A DNA stretch of 64,000 nt from Serratia ficaria (GCF_900187015.1 NZ_LT906479.1:434001-498000), one strand, 5' to 3'; shown: positions 8,834 to 18,465, counted from the first letter of the stretch. Made by a program: numbers and translations. Notes: generated by a model from the sequence alone, not told the origin.

Positions 8834-9744
8834 ACGGTGAGATTTTTTCTGAGGTAATCAAGAAAGGTTTCTTCAGCTTTGTTGATCTTCAAAGAGTCGT
8901 TCCACATCAGATACAGCGTGACCCTTGCCATACCCTCATAGGGAGGTAATTTCCATAAATTTCCCGATGCTGCCTCTTCGGAAACAACATGTTCAGGCAG
9001 GGCGCCGATGCCTAAACCTGAACGGATCATCCTAATGACTTCATGCAGGCTGGAACTGGTACCTGTGGTATGGCCATCAAGGGATTGTTTAGCACGAAAA
9101 AGTGCTAAAGGCGCGAGTACACCATCAAGTTGTTCACTCGCAAATGAGACAAATTTTTCGCTCTTTAAATCCTCCATGCTCAAATCAGTCTTTCCGTACA
9201 AAGGGTGGCTTTTACCGCAATAAAAAAAATATTTCTGATGAAGAAGAGGAGTGTATGCTAGGCCGAGCACGTTTTTATGCTTTAAAGATATGCCCAATGC
9301 TGCCTGAAAATGCAGCAAAGCATGTTGAACTTCAGAGCTGGATCCTGTCATTATCTCAAAGGTTACTCGCGGATGTGCTAAGTGAAATTCCGATAATACC
9401 TGGTCCAGAATGTCACTTTTAACAGCTGATACCACCGCTAGCCTAACGACCCCGCTCAGATCCTGCGGCATATCCTGGACCGCCAAAGAAAGACGGGCAA
9501 TGCTGCCGTAAATTGCCAGCGCCTCTTTGTAAACTAGTTCCCCTGCTGTGGTAATTGTAAAGTTCGCCCCATTACGAGTTATCAGACTTTCACCCAGTTG
9601 TTCTTCGAGCCTTTTCAGGGCGAGACTCACGGCAGGTTGTGTCACGTGCAATCGGATAGCTGCCCGACTGATACTGCCTTCCTGGATTATAGCCAGAAAT
9701 GTACGTAACAGGTTCCAGTCAAGGCGATCGTGTATTTGTGACAT
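8821..9744 (-). CDS. LysR family transcriptional regulator
   Basis: 307 residues. The N-terminal winged helix-turn-helix is clear (LLRTFLAIIQEGSISRAAIRLHVTQPAVSLALKRLEEQLG), followed by an effector-binding domain of normal length. It is convergent with the catabolic operon and divergent from the DNA leading to the hydrolase-cupin-monooxygenase genes, 536 bases away. It could control either. LysR regulators usually bind their own upstream region, and a short-chain dehydrogenase relic now lies there, so the original target gene may have been lost. Confidence 0.9.
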   Translation of the reverse strand: MSQIHDRLDWNLLRTFLAIIQEGSISRAAIRLHVTQPAVSLALKRLEEQLGESLITRNGANFTITTAGELVYKEALAIYGSIARLSLAVQDMPQDLSGVVRLAVVSAVKSDILDQVLSEFHLAHPRVTFEIMTGSSSEVQHALLHFQAALGISLKHKNVLGLAYTPLLHQKYFFYCGKSHPLYGKTDLSMEDLKSEKFVSFASEQLDGVLAPLALFRAKQSLDGHTTGTSSSLHEVIRMIRSGLGIGALPEHVVSEEAASGNLWKLPPYEGMARVTLYLMWNDSLKINKAEETFLDYLRKNLTVAGY

Positions 9745-9834
9745 TGGTTTGTCCAGTCAAATTGAGTTGTCGTAAGGAAGTATAAAACTTTCGATTAGCA
9801 ACCTGAAATTGAGATAACACGTTTGGCGGAGTCG

Positions 9835-10017
9835 ATGGCAAGAAAACGGTGGTTAGAAGGTATACACGTTTCAGTGGCGATCATTGATGGCATGTCGACC
9901 TCCCCAAGAACGCATGTAATCATGCCTGATAAGGCAGACCACTAGTTTGCCGAGCCGTCAGCAGTCGCAGAGGCTGCCTTTCTAATGCCCCCAATTACGC
10001 AAGGACTGAAGTATTGA
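9835..10017 (+). pseudogene. C-terminal relic of a short-chain dehydrogenase
   Basis: A 61-codon stretch with one internal TAG reads EGIHVSVAIIDGMSTSPRTH, then VIMPDKADH, a stop, then FAEPSAVAEAAF. This matches the C-terminal third of a family of short-chain dehydrogenases whose members carry GIHV, IDG, TPRTR, MPDKPD and DPDAIAE in that order (recognised from memory). The nucleotide-binding half and the catalytic Tyr-Lys are absent. It lies between the LysR gene and the alpha/beta hydrolase, suggesting a once larger oxidative gene cluster. Confidence 0.55.
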
Positions 10018-10280
10018 AACTGAAGCTCAGACCATGGAACAATTTGTTTAGTCACTAATTTTTTTGTTTAAGTACCACAACTAGCGTGTCATTAAGCCCT
10101 TATGAAATAGTGAGGATCTCTGTCATTGCTTCATAGATGGATTGGTGTAATCCATTTATCTCTATATTCCGAGTGTAAAACTTTATCTAAGATGATTTTA
10201 ACAAAATCTGAGGTGGCAGCCATGAGCCACTGACTCACCTCGGTTCATCTAAAGTTGAACACAAAAGAGTAGAACAAGCT

Positions 10281-11171
10281 ATGAGCACTGAAAATGTTTT
10301 AACAGCACCAGGAAATGAAATCAGCCATCAGACTACGGTAGTCAACGGCGTTCGCCTTCACTATGTCATGGCCGGATCAGGTGAGCCCCTGGTTTTACTA
10401 CATGGTTTCCCACAAACCTGGCGTGAATGGCACCAGATGATCCCGACATTGGCCAAGACATTTACCGTGATTGCACCTGATCTGCGTGGCTTTGGCGATT
10501 CAGACAAGCCCAGCACGGGTTATGACAAACGCACAGTGGCTGAAGATATCTACCAATTGGTACATCACCTCGGTTTTGAAGACATCAATCTGGTTGGGCA
10601 CGACATTGGTATGATGGTTGCCTATGAATATGCATCAGCCCATCCGAACGAAGTCAGCAAGCTAGCGATGCTTGAAGCCGGTCTGCCGGGCCTTGGGCTT
10701 GAGGCTCTGTTTGACAGCGCTGCATTCCCACAGTTCTATCATTTTGGTTTCTTCAGGGCTCCGGGACTGGCAGAGGCACTGGTTGCCGGGCGTGAAAAAA
10801 TGTTCATTACTGATTTCATTCGCCACTTGGCCTACGATACTTATGCCGTAACCGATGAAGATCTTAATGAGTACGCTGAGCGGTTAAGTGCCCCAGGTGC
10901 CTTACGCGCAAGTTTTGAGCATTACCGAGCTTTTGATATCGACGCCATTAACAATCAACAAAATGCCCAGACTAAACTGCCAATGCCTGTTCTTGCCGTA
11001 GGGGGACAATATTGCATGGGAGATCAAATGGGCCTCATCATGGCGCCTTTGGCTGACAATGTGCAGAGCGTGGTTATTGAACGTAGTGGCCACTGGTTGA
11101 CAGAAGAACAACCGGAGCAACTGACGTCTGTATTAGTTGATTTCTTCGCCCAAACACCACCTAAACGTTAA
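10281..11171 (+). CDS. Alpha/beta hydrolase (epoxide hydrolase / haloalkane dehalogenase-like)
   Basis: 296 residues. The oxyanion-hole motif LHGFPQTWREW is typical of epoxide hydrolases, the nucleophile elbow is GHDIGMMVAYEY (Asp nucleophile), and the catalytic His is in RSGHWLTEEQPE. An Asp nucleophile rather than Ser favours epoxide hydrolysis or dehalogenation over ester cleavage. A decayed relative lies at about 2.15-2.45 kb. It starts a cluster with a cupin and a flavin monooxygenase, which fits removal of an epoxide or lactone made by oxidation (inference). Confidence 0.85.
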   Translation: MSTENVLTAPGNEISHQTTVVNGVRLHYVMAGSGEPLVLLHGFPQTWREWHQMIPTLAKTFTVIAPDLRGFGDSDKPSTGYDKRTVAEDIYQLVHHLGFEDINLVGHDIGMMVAYEYASAHPNEVSKLAMLEAGLPGLGLEALFDSAAFPQFYHFGFFRAPGLAEALVAGREKMFITDFIRHLAYDTYAVTDEDLNEYAERLSAPGALRASFEHYRAFDIDAINNQQNAQTKLPMPVLAVGGQYCMGDQMGLIMAPLADNVQSVVIERSGHWLTEEQPEQLTSVLVDFFAQTPPKR

Positions 11172-11195
11172 TCGTCTGTATAGGAGTCAGGAACT

Positions 11196-11672
11196 ATGAG
11201 CGCACGCATACTGAAACCTGGTGAAGGTCAACTCACCGGGGTCGCTGGAGATATTTACACTATCAAGACCAGTGGTAGTGAGACGGGCGGGGCATACAGC
11301 GTCATGGAAGCGATTATTCCGGCTCAAAAGGGGCCACCCCCACACAGGCATTCTCGCGAGGAAGAGTCTTTCTTTGTACTAGAAGGAGAACTGGAGTTCT
11401 TTGCCGATGGTGTTCGAAGCGTTGGCGGCGTTGGGACTTGGGTGACTTTACCTCGGGGGTCTCTGCATTATTTTAAAAATATCGGCACGACCCCAGCCAA
11501 AATGCTCATTTTGGCTGTTCCTGCAGGCCTTGAGGATTACTTCATTGAGGTCAGTCAACCGGCGGGAACCTTCTCCGAAGAAAATCCACCGGAGATGGAT
11601 GACAAACAAATAGAGAAGATGATCCGGTTGGGGCCGAAATATGGAATTGAAATCGTTCCACCTCATGATTAA
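11196..11672 (+). CDS. Cupin domain protein
   Basis: 158 residues, a single beta-barrel cupin. PPPHRHSREEESFFVLEGELEF supplies the His-His-Glu metal set of cupin motif 1, and the PRGSLHYFKNIG segment gives the His of motif 2. Such small cupins can be dioxygenases, isomerases or ligand sensors; the substrate is unknown. It begins 24 bases after the hydrolase stop and has its own Shine-Dalgarno (AGGAG), so it is in the same operon. Confidence 0.85.
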   Translation: MSARILKPGEGQLTGVAGDIYTIKTSGSETGGAYSVMEAIIPAQKGPPPHRHSREEESFFVLEGELEFFADGVRSVGGVGTWVTLPRGSLHYFKNIGTTPAKMLILAVPAGLEDYFIEVSQPAGTFSEENPPEMDDKQIEKMIRLGPKYGIEIVPPHD

Positions 11673-11776
11673 GCACTAAATATCGGCTAACCAGTTAAAG
11701 TTATAAATGACCGCCCCCTACATTCAGGGGGGCGCAAAGGTTAAGTTTGACGTCAAATAATTTCAAGGTAGGATCC

Positions 11777-12889
11777 ATGTCTGACGAGATTGTCATCATT
11801 GGGGGCTCCCTGACAGGCCTGACTCTAGCTTTGGCATGTGCAAAATATAGGATCCCTGTGCGTGTTATCGAACGCTCTGCTGGACATATTTTAGGTGGTG
11901 ATAGTCTCAGCATCGATTTGGATTTGGTTGCTACTACAACAGGTTACGACCCGCGTGCTCAACCAGTTCTGCCAGTGGTACCCGCTTATCGTGAATTAAC
12001 GACCTGGCCTGCACTTTATGCCTGGCTCCGAACTCGCACGATTGAGACACATAGCATCGTTCTGGAAGAGAGCAAGAACGTCACTGCTATTAGTGATATG
12101 GGCGAATATGTCAATATTAGTTTTTCCGATGGGTCTGAAAGAAATGCTGCAGCAGTGATTGGTGCTGATGGTTATCGGAGTCTTGTTCGCCAGACTATTA
12201 CGCAGGAAGATCCTTTCGCTACATATTCCGGCTATCTGGTGTGGCGAGGTCTTGTGGAAGAAAGGGAACTGGAAAGATCAGTCGCCTGGTCCTCCAATGG
12301 AGGATTGTGGATCGAATTTGTAGAGGGTTACAGACTCGTTGCCGCAACACTTCCTGGGCGAGACGGATCTCTTAAAGCTGGAGAAAGGCAGATAACATTT
12401 GCCTGGTTTGATACACACCAAGGTACATTACTACACCAATCGGGCTGTTTGACAGAGGAGGGCCATGTTATAGGCTCACTCGTTCGCGGTAAAATTGATA
12501 GTACGGTCAGGGCGGAATTGGCAGATATCGCTAAAGATATATGGCCACCGTTATGGCGCGAAGCCGTTGTAAAAGGGGTGCTTTCGCATGCAGTACTGAG
12601 TGGGGCACCTATCGCCGAGTATAACCCGCCTCGTCTGGCAAAAGGGGCATTGGCCATTGTGGGGGACGCCGCACATGTTGTGTCGCCAATGACGGGGCGT
12701 GGCTATCTAACTGGTGTAGAAGATGCTGCTATGTTGGCTCAGATGCTTTCTCAGCGCGCATCAGATGAACCCATATCGACAGTATTTAAGCGCTTTGAAA
12801 TTGCCCGCTTACCATATATTCGTGGGCTGGTTACCCATTCCATGCGAATTAGCGATGAATTTGTTAGGTATGCAAAATATCATCGGTAA
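11777..12889 (+). CDS. FAD-dependent aromatic-type monooxygenase
   Basis: 370 residues from the ATG at 11777, with AAGGTAGGA upstream; a TTG at 11747 is a less likely start. The N-terminal FAD motif is a variant (IVIIGGSLTGLTLALACAK), followed by RVIERS. The second FAD motif is clear: GDAAHVVSPMTGRG. The layout fits class A flavoprotein hydroxylases (UbiH/PHBH superfamily), which hydroxylate aromatic or polyketide-like substrates with NAD(P)H and O2. At 370 residues it is at the short end of the family. It ends the hydrolase-cupin cluster. Confidence 0.82.
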   Translation: MSDEIVIIGGSLTGLTLALACAKYRIPVRVIERSAGHILGGDSLSIDLDLVATTTGYDPRAQPVLPVVPAYRELTTWPALYAWLRTRTIETHSIVLEESKNVTAISDMGEYVNISFSDGSERNAAAVIGADGYRSLVRQTITQEDPFATYSGYLVWRGLVEERELERSVAWSSNGGLWIEFVEGYRLVAATLPGRDGSLKAGERQITFAWFDTHQGTLLHQSGCLTEEGHVIGSLVRGKIDSTVRAELADIAKDIWPPLWREAVVKGVLSHAVLSGAPIAEYNPPRLAKGALAIVGDAAHVVSPMTGRGYLTGVEDAAMLAQMLSQRASDEPISTVFKRFEIARLPYIRGLVTHSMRISDEFVRYAKYHR

Positions 12890-12954
12890 ACACTGAGCTG
12901 GCCCTCGAATGCAGGCGTTTCAGTTACCGGCGCATACCGACCTTGTATTAAATA

Positions 12955-12982
12955 AGCTGCCCGTTAAGGCAGCCTATTTTTG
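12955..12982. terminator. Bidirectional terminator between monooxygenase and permease genes
   Basis: GCTGCC (12956-12961) pairs with GGCAGC (12968-12973), followed by CTATTTTT on the plus strand. On the minus strand the same hairpin is followed by TTATTT, so it can serve both convergent genes. Confidence 0.55.
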
Positions 12983-12988
12983 TGCCAT

Positions 12989-14419
12989 CTATTTATTAGC
13001 CCTATTCTGGATCGGCAAGGCTGACGTAATCGATTGCCTGCCCCTCCAGGCAATCGCCAGCCAGATAAACCATAGCGGCGCGATTATTAACCCGGTTCTC
13101 GTATCTGCCTGCAGTGACAATGCAACCAGCATTAGCAGGAAAAAGACCAGGCAACTCCAGACCATCGCGCTCCCCCCTGGCAGGCGGTAGTGACTCTTAT
13201 GATGCAGGTCTGGGTGCTGCTTACGGTAAGCCAGCCAGGAGAAAAGGATAATGCTCCAGATGAAGATTAACAGGATTGCAGAAAGCGTCGAGAGCAGGGT
13301 GAAAACGCCCATCACGCTGGGGATGAGAAACAGTAATGCCGCGCCGCTGAACATACAGAATCCGGACAACAGTAGGCCGCGCAAGGGAATATTGAGCGCC
13401 GATAGTTTTCCCAATGCTCTGGGGGCGGCATTTTCATTGGCCAGGCCAAACAGCATCCGACTGGTTGAGAACACGCCGCTGTTAGCTGAAGAGAGAGCGG
13501 ATGTCAGCACCACAAAATTGACTATAGCAGCGGCAGCGGGCAACCCAGCCAGCGAAAACAGGCCAACGAAGGGGCTTTTGTCCGATGCGATATGTTGCCA
13601 GGAAGATACTGAGATAATACAGGCCAGTGAAAGAACATAAAACAGCAGGATTCTGACTGGAATTGCATTTATTGCTTTGGGGAGATTAGTTTCTGGATTT
13701 TTGGTTTCTGCTGCCGCCACGCCAATCAACTCAATACCGACAAACGAAAACAGCGCAATCTGGAACCCGGCAATAAAGCCGGAAATGCCGTGAGGGAACA
13801 TCGTGCCGCTCTCAGTCAGGTGGCTGAAAGAGGCTTTTACGCCATCGGGCGAGGTGTAACCCGACATCACCATAAAAAACCCAGCCAGCAATAGCGCGAC
13901 AATTGCCACCACTTTGACAAGGGCAAACCAGAATTCCATTTCACCAAAAATCCGGACTGACAGCATATTCATCACCAGCATCAGCCCCAGAGAACCAAAG
14001 GCAGGGATCCACAGCGGCAAATGTGGGAACCAGAATTGCGCATAACCACCAATCACCACCACATCGCCGATGCAGGCCACCACCCAGCTCAGCCAGTAGG
14101 TCCAGCCAATGAAGAAACCGGCCCAGGGGCCGAGATATTCGCTAGCGAAATCGGCAAAGGAGTTAAAGCGTGAACTGGAAAGGAGGAGTTCGCCTAACGC
14201 GCGCATGACAAAGAACAGGAAGAAACCGATGATAATGTAGGTAAAAATGATGGAGGAACCTGACAGATTGATGGTTTTTCCTGATCCCATAAACAGACCC
14301 GTGCCGATAGCGCCGCCAATAGCGATTAACTGAATGTGGCGATTATCTAACTGTTGTGCGAGCTTCCGGTTTTCAACTGGGGCCTGATGCAGGCTCCCCG
14401 GGGTTTTATTATTCTGCAT
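12989..14419 (-). CDS. APC family amino acid permease (CycA-like)
   Basis: 476 residues with about 12 membrane segments. NRHIQLIAIGGAIGTGLFMG at the N-terminus, FADFASEYLGPWAGFFIGWT, MEFWFALVKVVAIVALLL, and LTSALSSANSGVFSTSRML match the D-serine/D-alanine/glycine permease CycA closely from memory. It follows ctlX on the minus strand. In this setting it could import arginine-pathway amino acids or a D-amino acid instead of the usual CycA substrates, so the symbol is withheld. Confidence 0.85.
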   Translation of the reverse strand: MQNNKTPGSLHQAPVENRKLAQQLDNRHIQLIAIGGAIGTGLFMGSGKTINLSGSSIIFTYIIIGFFLFFVMRALGELLLSSSRFNSFADFASEYLGPWAGFFIGWTYWLSWVVACIGDVVVIGGYAQFWFPHLPLWIPAFGSLGLMLVMNMLSVRIFGEMEFWFALVKVVAIVALLLAGFFMVMSGYTSPDGVKASFSHLTESGTMFPHGISGFIAGFQIALFSFVGIELIGVAAAETKNPETNLPKAINAIPVRILLFYVLSLACIISVSSWQHIASDKSPFVGLFSLAGLPAAAAIVNFVVLTSALSSANSGVFSTSRMLFGLANENAAPRALGKLSALNIPLRGLLLSGFCMFSGAALLFLIPSVMGVFTLLSTLSAILLIFIWSIILFSWLAYRKQHPDLHHKSHYRLPGGSAMVWSCLVFFLLMLVALSLQADTRTGLIIAPLWFIWLAIAWRGRQSITSALPIQNRANK

Positions 14420-14533
14420 AATTCACTCCGGTTATACGAGATGCCTTTTGACTGCGCTGAGTCCGCAGTCAGAAATTATCAAAGACCCAGCCGGGGCGGT
14501 TGGGCATGTATTGAGACTCTGAAAGGGAACACC

Positions 14534-15469
14534 TCAGGAGAACACCCTCTTCTTTTCAAGGAAGATTTCGGCCAACATGCAGCGAGCACCACCACCACCG
14601 AGATCCTCGATGATATCAATCGGTGCCAGTGCCAGCGACGCATAGTCCTCAATCAGCTTCTGTTGTTCAAGCGTAAAGGAGGACCAGGCGCGAGTCGACA
14701 TGGCATACACCGGTCGACCCTGAAGGTTTCTCAGCTCCAGTACGTTGCAGGCAAAGGCTTCCATCTGCTGAAAGCTGACGTTGATAAGGGTTTTACCTGT
14801 TATCTCAAGAAGCTTCATCAGCCTCAGTCGTTCCGATTCCGAAGCGATCGATTCCATGCAAACGATGGCAAATCTTTCACCTACACTCATCATGACATTG
14901 GTGTGGTAGATCAATTGCTGGTGGCGATCCCGTGCCTCGAACCATTGAATGGTGTAGCCTGAATGGTGTTCGAATTCCCGTCCCGCTTTTTCGGAGCTGC
15001 GCGATGATCGACAGGCATAAGCGATACGGCTAACGTGATCGAGAATTAATGAGCCGGTGCCTTCCAGATAAATATTGCGGGATTCAAAGTCGGAAAGATC
15101 GATGCGGCGCATAACCCGATAGTCCCGCGTCAGATCGGCGATAATATCCATCCGGCGTTCGCGGCGACGGTTATGCGCTTCCATTGGAAATGTGTAAATC
15201 GTGCCATCTTCTAGCATGGCAATCCAGTTGTTGGGGAACAGTGAATCGGGGGTTTCACGTTCGGCGCTGTCGTCAATTATACGTACTTCGACCCCGGCGT
15301 TGCGCAGTGCTGCAACGTAGCCGTCAAAAGCAGTTAACGCTTTTTCTGCAACGTCCTCAACCGCCGATAATGGCTTCTGGAAAGCGTTGCTCTCCAGTGT
15401 CTCCGGGTTAGCTTTGAAAGCGGCAGGTCGCACCATCATGACTGTTTGGGCAGTTTGCATAGTGATCAT
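14534..15469 (-). CDS. ctlX: CtlX-type hydrolase of the guanidino-modifying enzyme superfamily
   Basis: 311 residues. PDSLFPNNWIAM, FPMEAHNRRRERR, YLEGTGSLILDH, YHTNVMMSVGE and the C-terminal LGGGGARCMLAE with the catalytic Cys match the arginine deiminase-related family described as citrulline utilisation hydrolase (CtlX). The fold uses Cys, His and acidic residues to hydrolyse C-N bonds of guanidino or ureido groups. Its start overlaps the stop of the ornithine cyclodeaminase gene (TAATG); an alternative Met lies nine bases in. Together these two could turn citrulline or arginine derivatives to ornithine and then to proline. Confidence 0.85.
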   Translation of the reverse strand: MITMQTAQTVMMVRPAAFKANPETLESNAFQKPLSAVEDVAEKALTAFDGYVAALRNAGVEVRIIDDSAERETPDSLFPNNWIAMLEDGTIYTFPMEAHNRRRERRMDIIADLTRDYRVMRRIDLSDFESRNIYLEGTGSLILDHVSRIAYACRSSRSSEKAGREFEHHSGYTIQWFEARDRHQQLIYHTNVMMSVGERFAIVCMESIASESERLRLMKLLEITGKTLINVSFQQMEAFACNVLELRNLQGRPVYAMSTRAWSSFTLEQQKLIEDYASLALAPIDIIEDLGGGGARCMLAEIFLEKKRVFS

Positions 15470-16491
15470 TACTCCGGGCGGGCTAGCAGGCTGTATAGGT
15501 CTCGGGGATTAGCTGGCGCGGGAACTAGCGCAATATTACTGCCAATATTGTGTTGTTTGGCGATATCGTTAATCAGGCGCAGCGCGGAAAAATCCTCGAT
15601 GGCGAAGCCAACCGAATCGAATACGGTCACCGCATCATCGCTGCGTCGTCCGGTTTTCTGAGCATTGATGACCTCCCAAAGTTCGGTGACGGCGAAGTCG
15701 GTTGGCATCTGTTGGATTTCACCTTCAATGCGTGACTGCGGCGTGAACTCGACAAATACGTCGGCGTTGTTAAGGATGTCAGCATCAAGCTCGGTTTTAC
15801 CTGGGCAGTCGCCACCGACGGCATTCAGATGCATACCGGGTTTAACCTGGTATGCGGCAATAATGTTGGCATAGCTCTTATCTGCTGTGATGGTGGTGAT
15901 GACATCAACGTGTGAGACGGCTTCATCCACTGAACGGCAGAAATGCAGTCGAATACCCGGGTAGGTATTAAGATTACCTATCAGCTTTTCGGTCGCACTG
16001 TTGTCAACGTCATACAGCCAGAAGTCGGTGAAGCCGAGTACCTCATTGAAACCGATAATCTGGAACTCACTTTGAGCGCCATTGCCGATCACCGCCATTT
16101 TCCTGGCATTGCTGCGCATCAGGTATTTTGCACCTAATACCGAGGTGGCTGCAGTTCTTAACGCCGTAGCCAGGGTAAATTCACTTAGCAGTAGCGGATA
16201 ACCGGTGGCGGTTTCTGCCAACGCCCCAAATGCCATCACGGTCAGTTGGTTATGCAGAGCGTTCTGTGGGTGGCCATTGACATATTTAAAACCATAAAGA
16301 TTGGTATCAGCAGTGGGCATCAGTTCAATCACCCCAATGTCGGAATGACTAGCTACGCGTGGTGTTTTGTCAAATTCAGGCCAACGGCGGAAATCCTGCT
16401 CAATGTAATCGACCAACAGGCTAATGAACTTCGCCACACCAGACAGCCCGACTAGGATGCGCATATCTTCAATATCAATAAAGCGTGTCAT
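15469..16491 (-). CDS. Ornithine cyclodeaminase / mu-crystallin family
   Basis: 340 residues. The NAD-binding motif is VIGNGAQSEFQ (residues 135-144), preceded by the typical LRTAATSVLGAKYL. HPQNALHNQLTVMAFGALAE and the conserved VGGDCPGKTELD fit ornithine cyclodeaminase rather than alanine dehydrogenase. The enzyme converts ornithine to proline and ammonia through a bound NAD+. It is the first gene of a minus-strand operon with ctlX and a permease and is divergent from an Lrp/AsnC regulator 123 bases away. Confidence 0.9.
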   Translation of the reverse strand: MTRFIDIEDMRILVGLSGVAKFISLLVDYIEQDFRRWPEFDKTPRVASHSDIGVIELMPTADTNLYGFKYVNGHPQNALHNQLTVMAFGALAETATGYPLLLSEFTLATALRTAATSVLGAKYLMRSNARKMAVIGNGAQSEFQIIGFNEVLGFTDFWLYDVDNSATEKLIGNLNTYPGIRLHFCRSVDEAVSHVDVITTITADKSYANIIAAYQVKPGMHLNAVGGDCPGKTELDADILNNADVFVEFTPQSRIEGEIQQMPTDFAVTELWEVINAQKTGRRSDDAVTVFDSVGFAIEDFSALRLINDIAKQHNIGSNIALVPAPANPRDLYSLLARPE

Positions 16492-16614
16492 GAAAAACTC
16501 TCTCTGTTGTCATAAAACAACAGTATGCGAAAACGTTTTGACTTCAGGAAGTTGTATAAGTGTTCAAAATGATGATAAATTTGTCAAAATGGCAACTAGA
16601 AAGAACAGATTGAA

Positions 16615-17037
16615 ATGAATTTAACCGATCAGCAATTACTTGCGCTGTTACGCGACAATGCGCGTTTATCGATAACGGCATTAGCCAGCCGGATGAAAAT
16701 ATCACGGGCAACGGTGCAAAAGCGTATTGGGGTCTTAGAACAGGAGGGCGTCATCACTGGGTATACCGTGAAGGTAAAACCTGGCGTTGAGCAAAATCGC
16801 ATTCGCGCCTGGATGAGTGTGGCAGTGGAAGGCACCCGAGCGTTGGCGATTGTGCAGCAGCTGCGGGGAGACCCGGCGGTCTATACCCTGCATAGCACAA
16901 ATGGCAAGTGGGATCTGTTGGTTGAATTACGTTCCGACTCACTGGAAAATTTTGACCGTATTCTGGGGCGGCTCCGTCGTATTGAAGGTATTCACAACAC
17001 CGAAACCAGTATCTTGCTTTCCACACATAAAGCCTGA
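16615..17037 (+). CDS. Lrp/AsnC family transcriptional regulator
   Basis: 140 residues: an N-terminal helix-turn-helix (LLALLRDNARLSITALASRM, then KISRATVQKRI) and a C-terminal RAM ligand-binding domain. It is divergent from ornithine cyclodeaminase; the 123-base gap is the natural site for control of that operon, as for ocd regulators elsewhere. The ligand is presumably an amino acid such as ornithine, arginine or citrulline (inference). Confidence 0.9.
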   Translation: MNLTDQQLLALLRDNARLSITALASRMKISRATVQKRIGVLEQEGVITGYTVKVKPGVEQNRIRAWMSVAVEGTRALAIVQQLRGDPAVYTLHSTNGKWDLLVELRSDSLENFDRILGRLRRIEGIHNTETSILLSTHKA

Positions 17038-18258
17038 TGGAAAGTCATCGGATAGCACTGCTTTGACCTTGTTCTTCAATGAAGCACATTGGAGAACCAT
17101 CACATATTTCAATGGCATTGTATTTATAATTCCTGTAGTTTTTTCATCATTAATAGCGGGCATGGACTTCTCTGTAAACTCAGAATAACGGTCTATTTTA
17201 TATTGCAATCTGAATTGGCTAATATTTATTATTTCGAGGTAAAATACGGACTTGGGTGGTCACATTTATTCTATCTAACTCATTGCCAGGAATCCTGAAG
17301 TCGTCAAGTTTATCACGTCTGAGATGTTTTGTTAGTGCAAGTAGTACATCAATGCTATAAATAGGAATGCGATAGTTTGTTCCTATTATAATGAATGCTG
17401 AGGCGGTTTTGTTATGAAGAAAATCCTTTCCATAGCATACAAGTTAAAAAATATCCTCAGTCGCGATAAATCTAATTTGGTAAGATTTTAATTGTTGCGA
17501 AAGGTATTTTACCATCCTATGTTTGTGCTTCCTTCGGCTACCCGCCATACAACCAATGGAGTTAATCATTGCAGTATTTACTTGATGGTGTGAAATAAAT
17601 ACTTTCTGGTAAATACGATGTGGAGTTAAATTATCTGCTTTTAATTAGCTTGGTTTAATATTGTCAATAGGCGTCATGATTAAAATTATCCCCTATGTTT
17701 TTTTTGATGCTAACAATGCATGAGTCTATTTCACCATTGGATAGGTCAATACATTGATATACATAACACCAATCAAAATTAATTGTTTCCTGTTTTTATT
17801 TTGTTGCCGAATTTTTCGTAGTGTGGGTCGTTGTTTTATATGTTAATTACTAACTGCGTAGTTGTGGTGAAAATAGGAGTGTGGAAGGGGTGGTTATTTT
17901 TATTTAATGAGGGGTTGGGTGGGTTTTTTATTTTCGGGAAATCTTTTGTTGAATATTTAAAATCCCAACCTCTGGGTTTTCTATAATCTTACAATAGTTT
18001 TTAAAAATCCTATTTATCAATTGTGGCCTCTAGAACAGTTTGCACATGCTCAGTAAGAGGTTTATTTCTGGACTCTGAACGAGCATTTAAACTATTCATT
18101 AAGCGTTCAGAGAGTCTGAATGATGAGGGTGCTTTTATTTTTCATCCTATCATATCTCATGTTTATTTGAGTAGTGTAATGCACAGTGGCTGGAGTGGGG
18201 GGATGCGTCAAGCGATTGACGGACTTCAGTAAGATCGCTTAACCTATCTACGTTGTAC
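17038..18258. other. AT-rich stretch without a recognisable gene
   Basis: About 1.2 kb with low GC. Short open frames (for example 18,023-18,232) resemble nothing I know and have no convincing ribosome binding site. The composition differs from the operon to the left, and this is the likely seam between the catabolic region and the integrative-element part. Confidence 0.5.
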
Positions 18259-18465
18259 TGTCGCCCTCGGACGACCATCCAATGTCTCAGCACTCTGTGA
18301 GAGGCGCCTTCGGGTGAGTGCCATCCAATGTTTCATGTGACCTGTGAGAAACGCCTTCGGGTAGTCACAATATCCTCGTAGCCTGGAAGAGGATGCCCAT
18401 GTGGCGGTACCTCCGTTTACCCTTTGAGAACGGAGATCACAACAGTGATGAAGGTTCATTAGCGA
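18259..18465 (+). ncRNA. Structured RNA element, copy A
   Basis: Several hairpins follow one another. GCACTC (18290-18295) pairs with GAGTGC (18316-18321). TGTGAC (18336-18341) pairs with GTCACA (18364-18369). Both enclose the same loop, TGTGAGA followed by CGCCTTCGGG, whose tip is a cUUCGg tetraloop. Downstream, CTCCGTT pairs with AACGGAG (about 18,410-18,436) and ATCAC with GTGAT (about 18,436-18,449). UUCG loops exist only on the plus strand. A second copy at 20.52 kb keeps the structure while changing stem bases. The RNA class is unknown to me; phage antisense RNAs such as c4 are worth comparing. Confidence 0.6.

Noticed and set aside
14354..14962. Plus-strand open frame of 202 codons opposite ctlX
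   Set aside because: No family features, no ribosome site, and wholly opposite a well-supported gene.
18023..18232. 69-codon plus-strand frame in AT-rich DNA
   Set aside because: No recognisable domain and no Shine-Dalgarno sequence; too short for support on its own.
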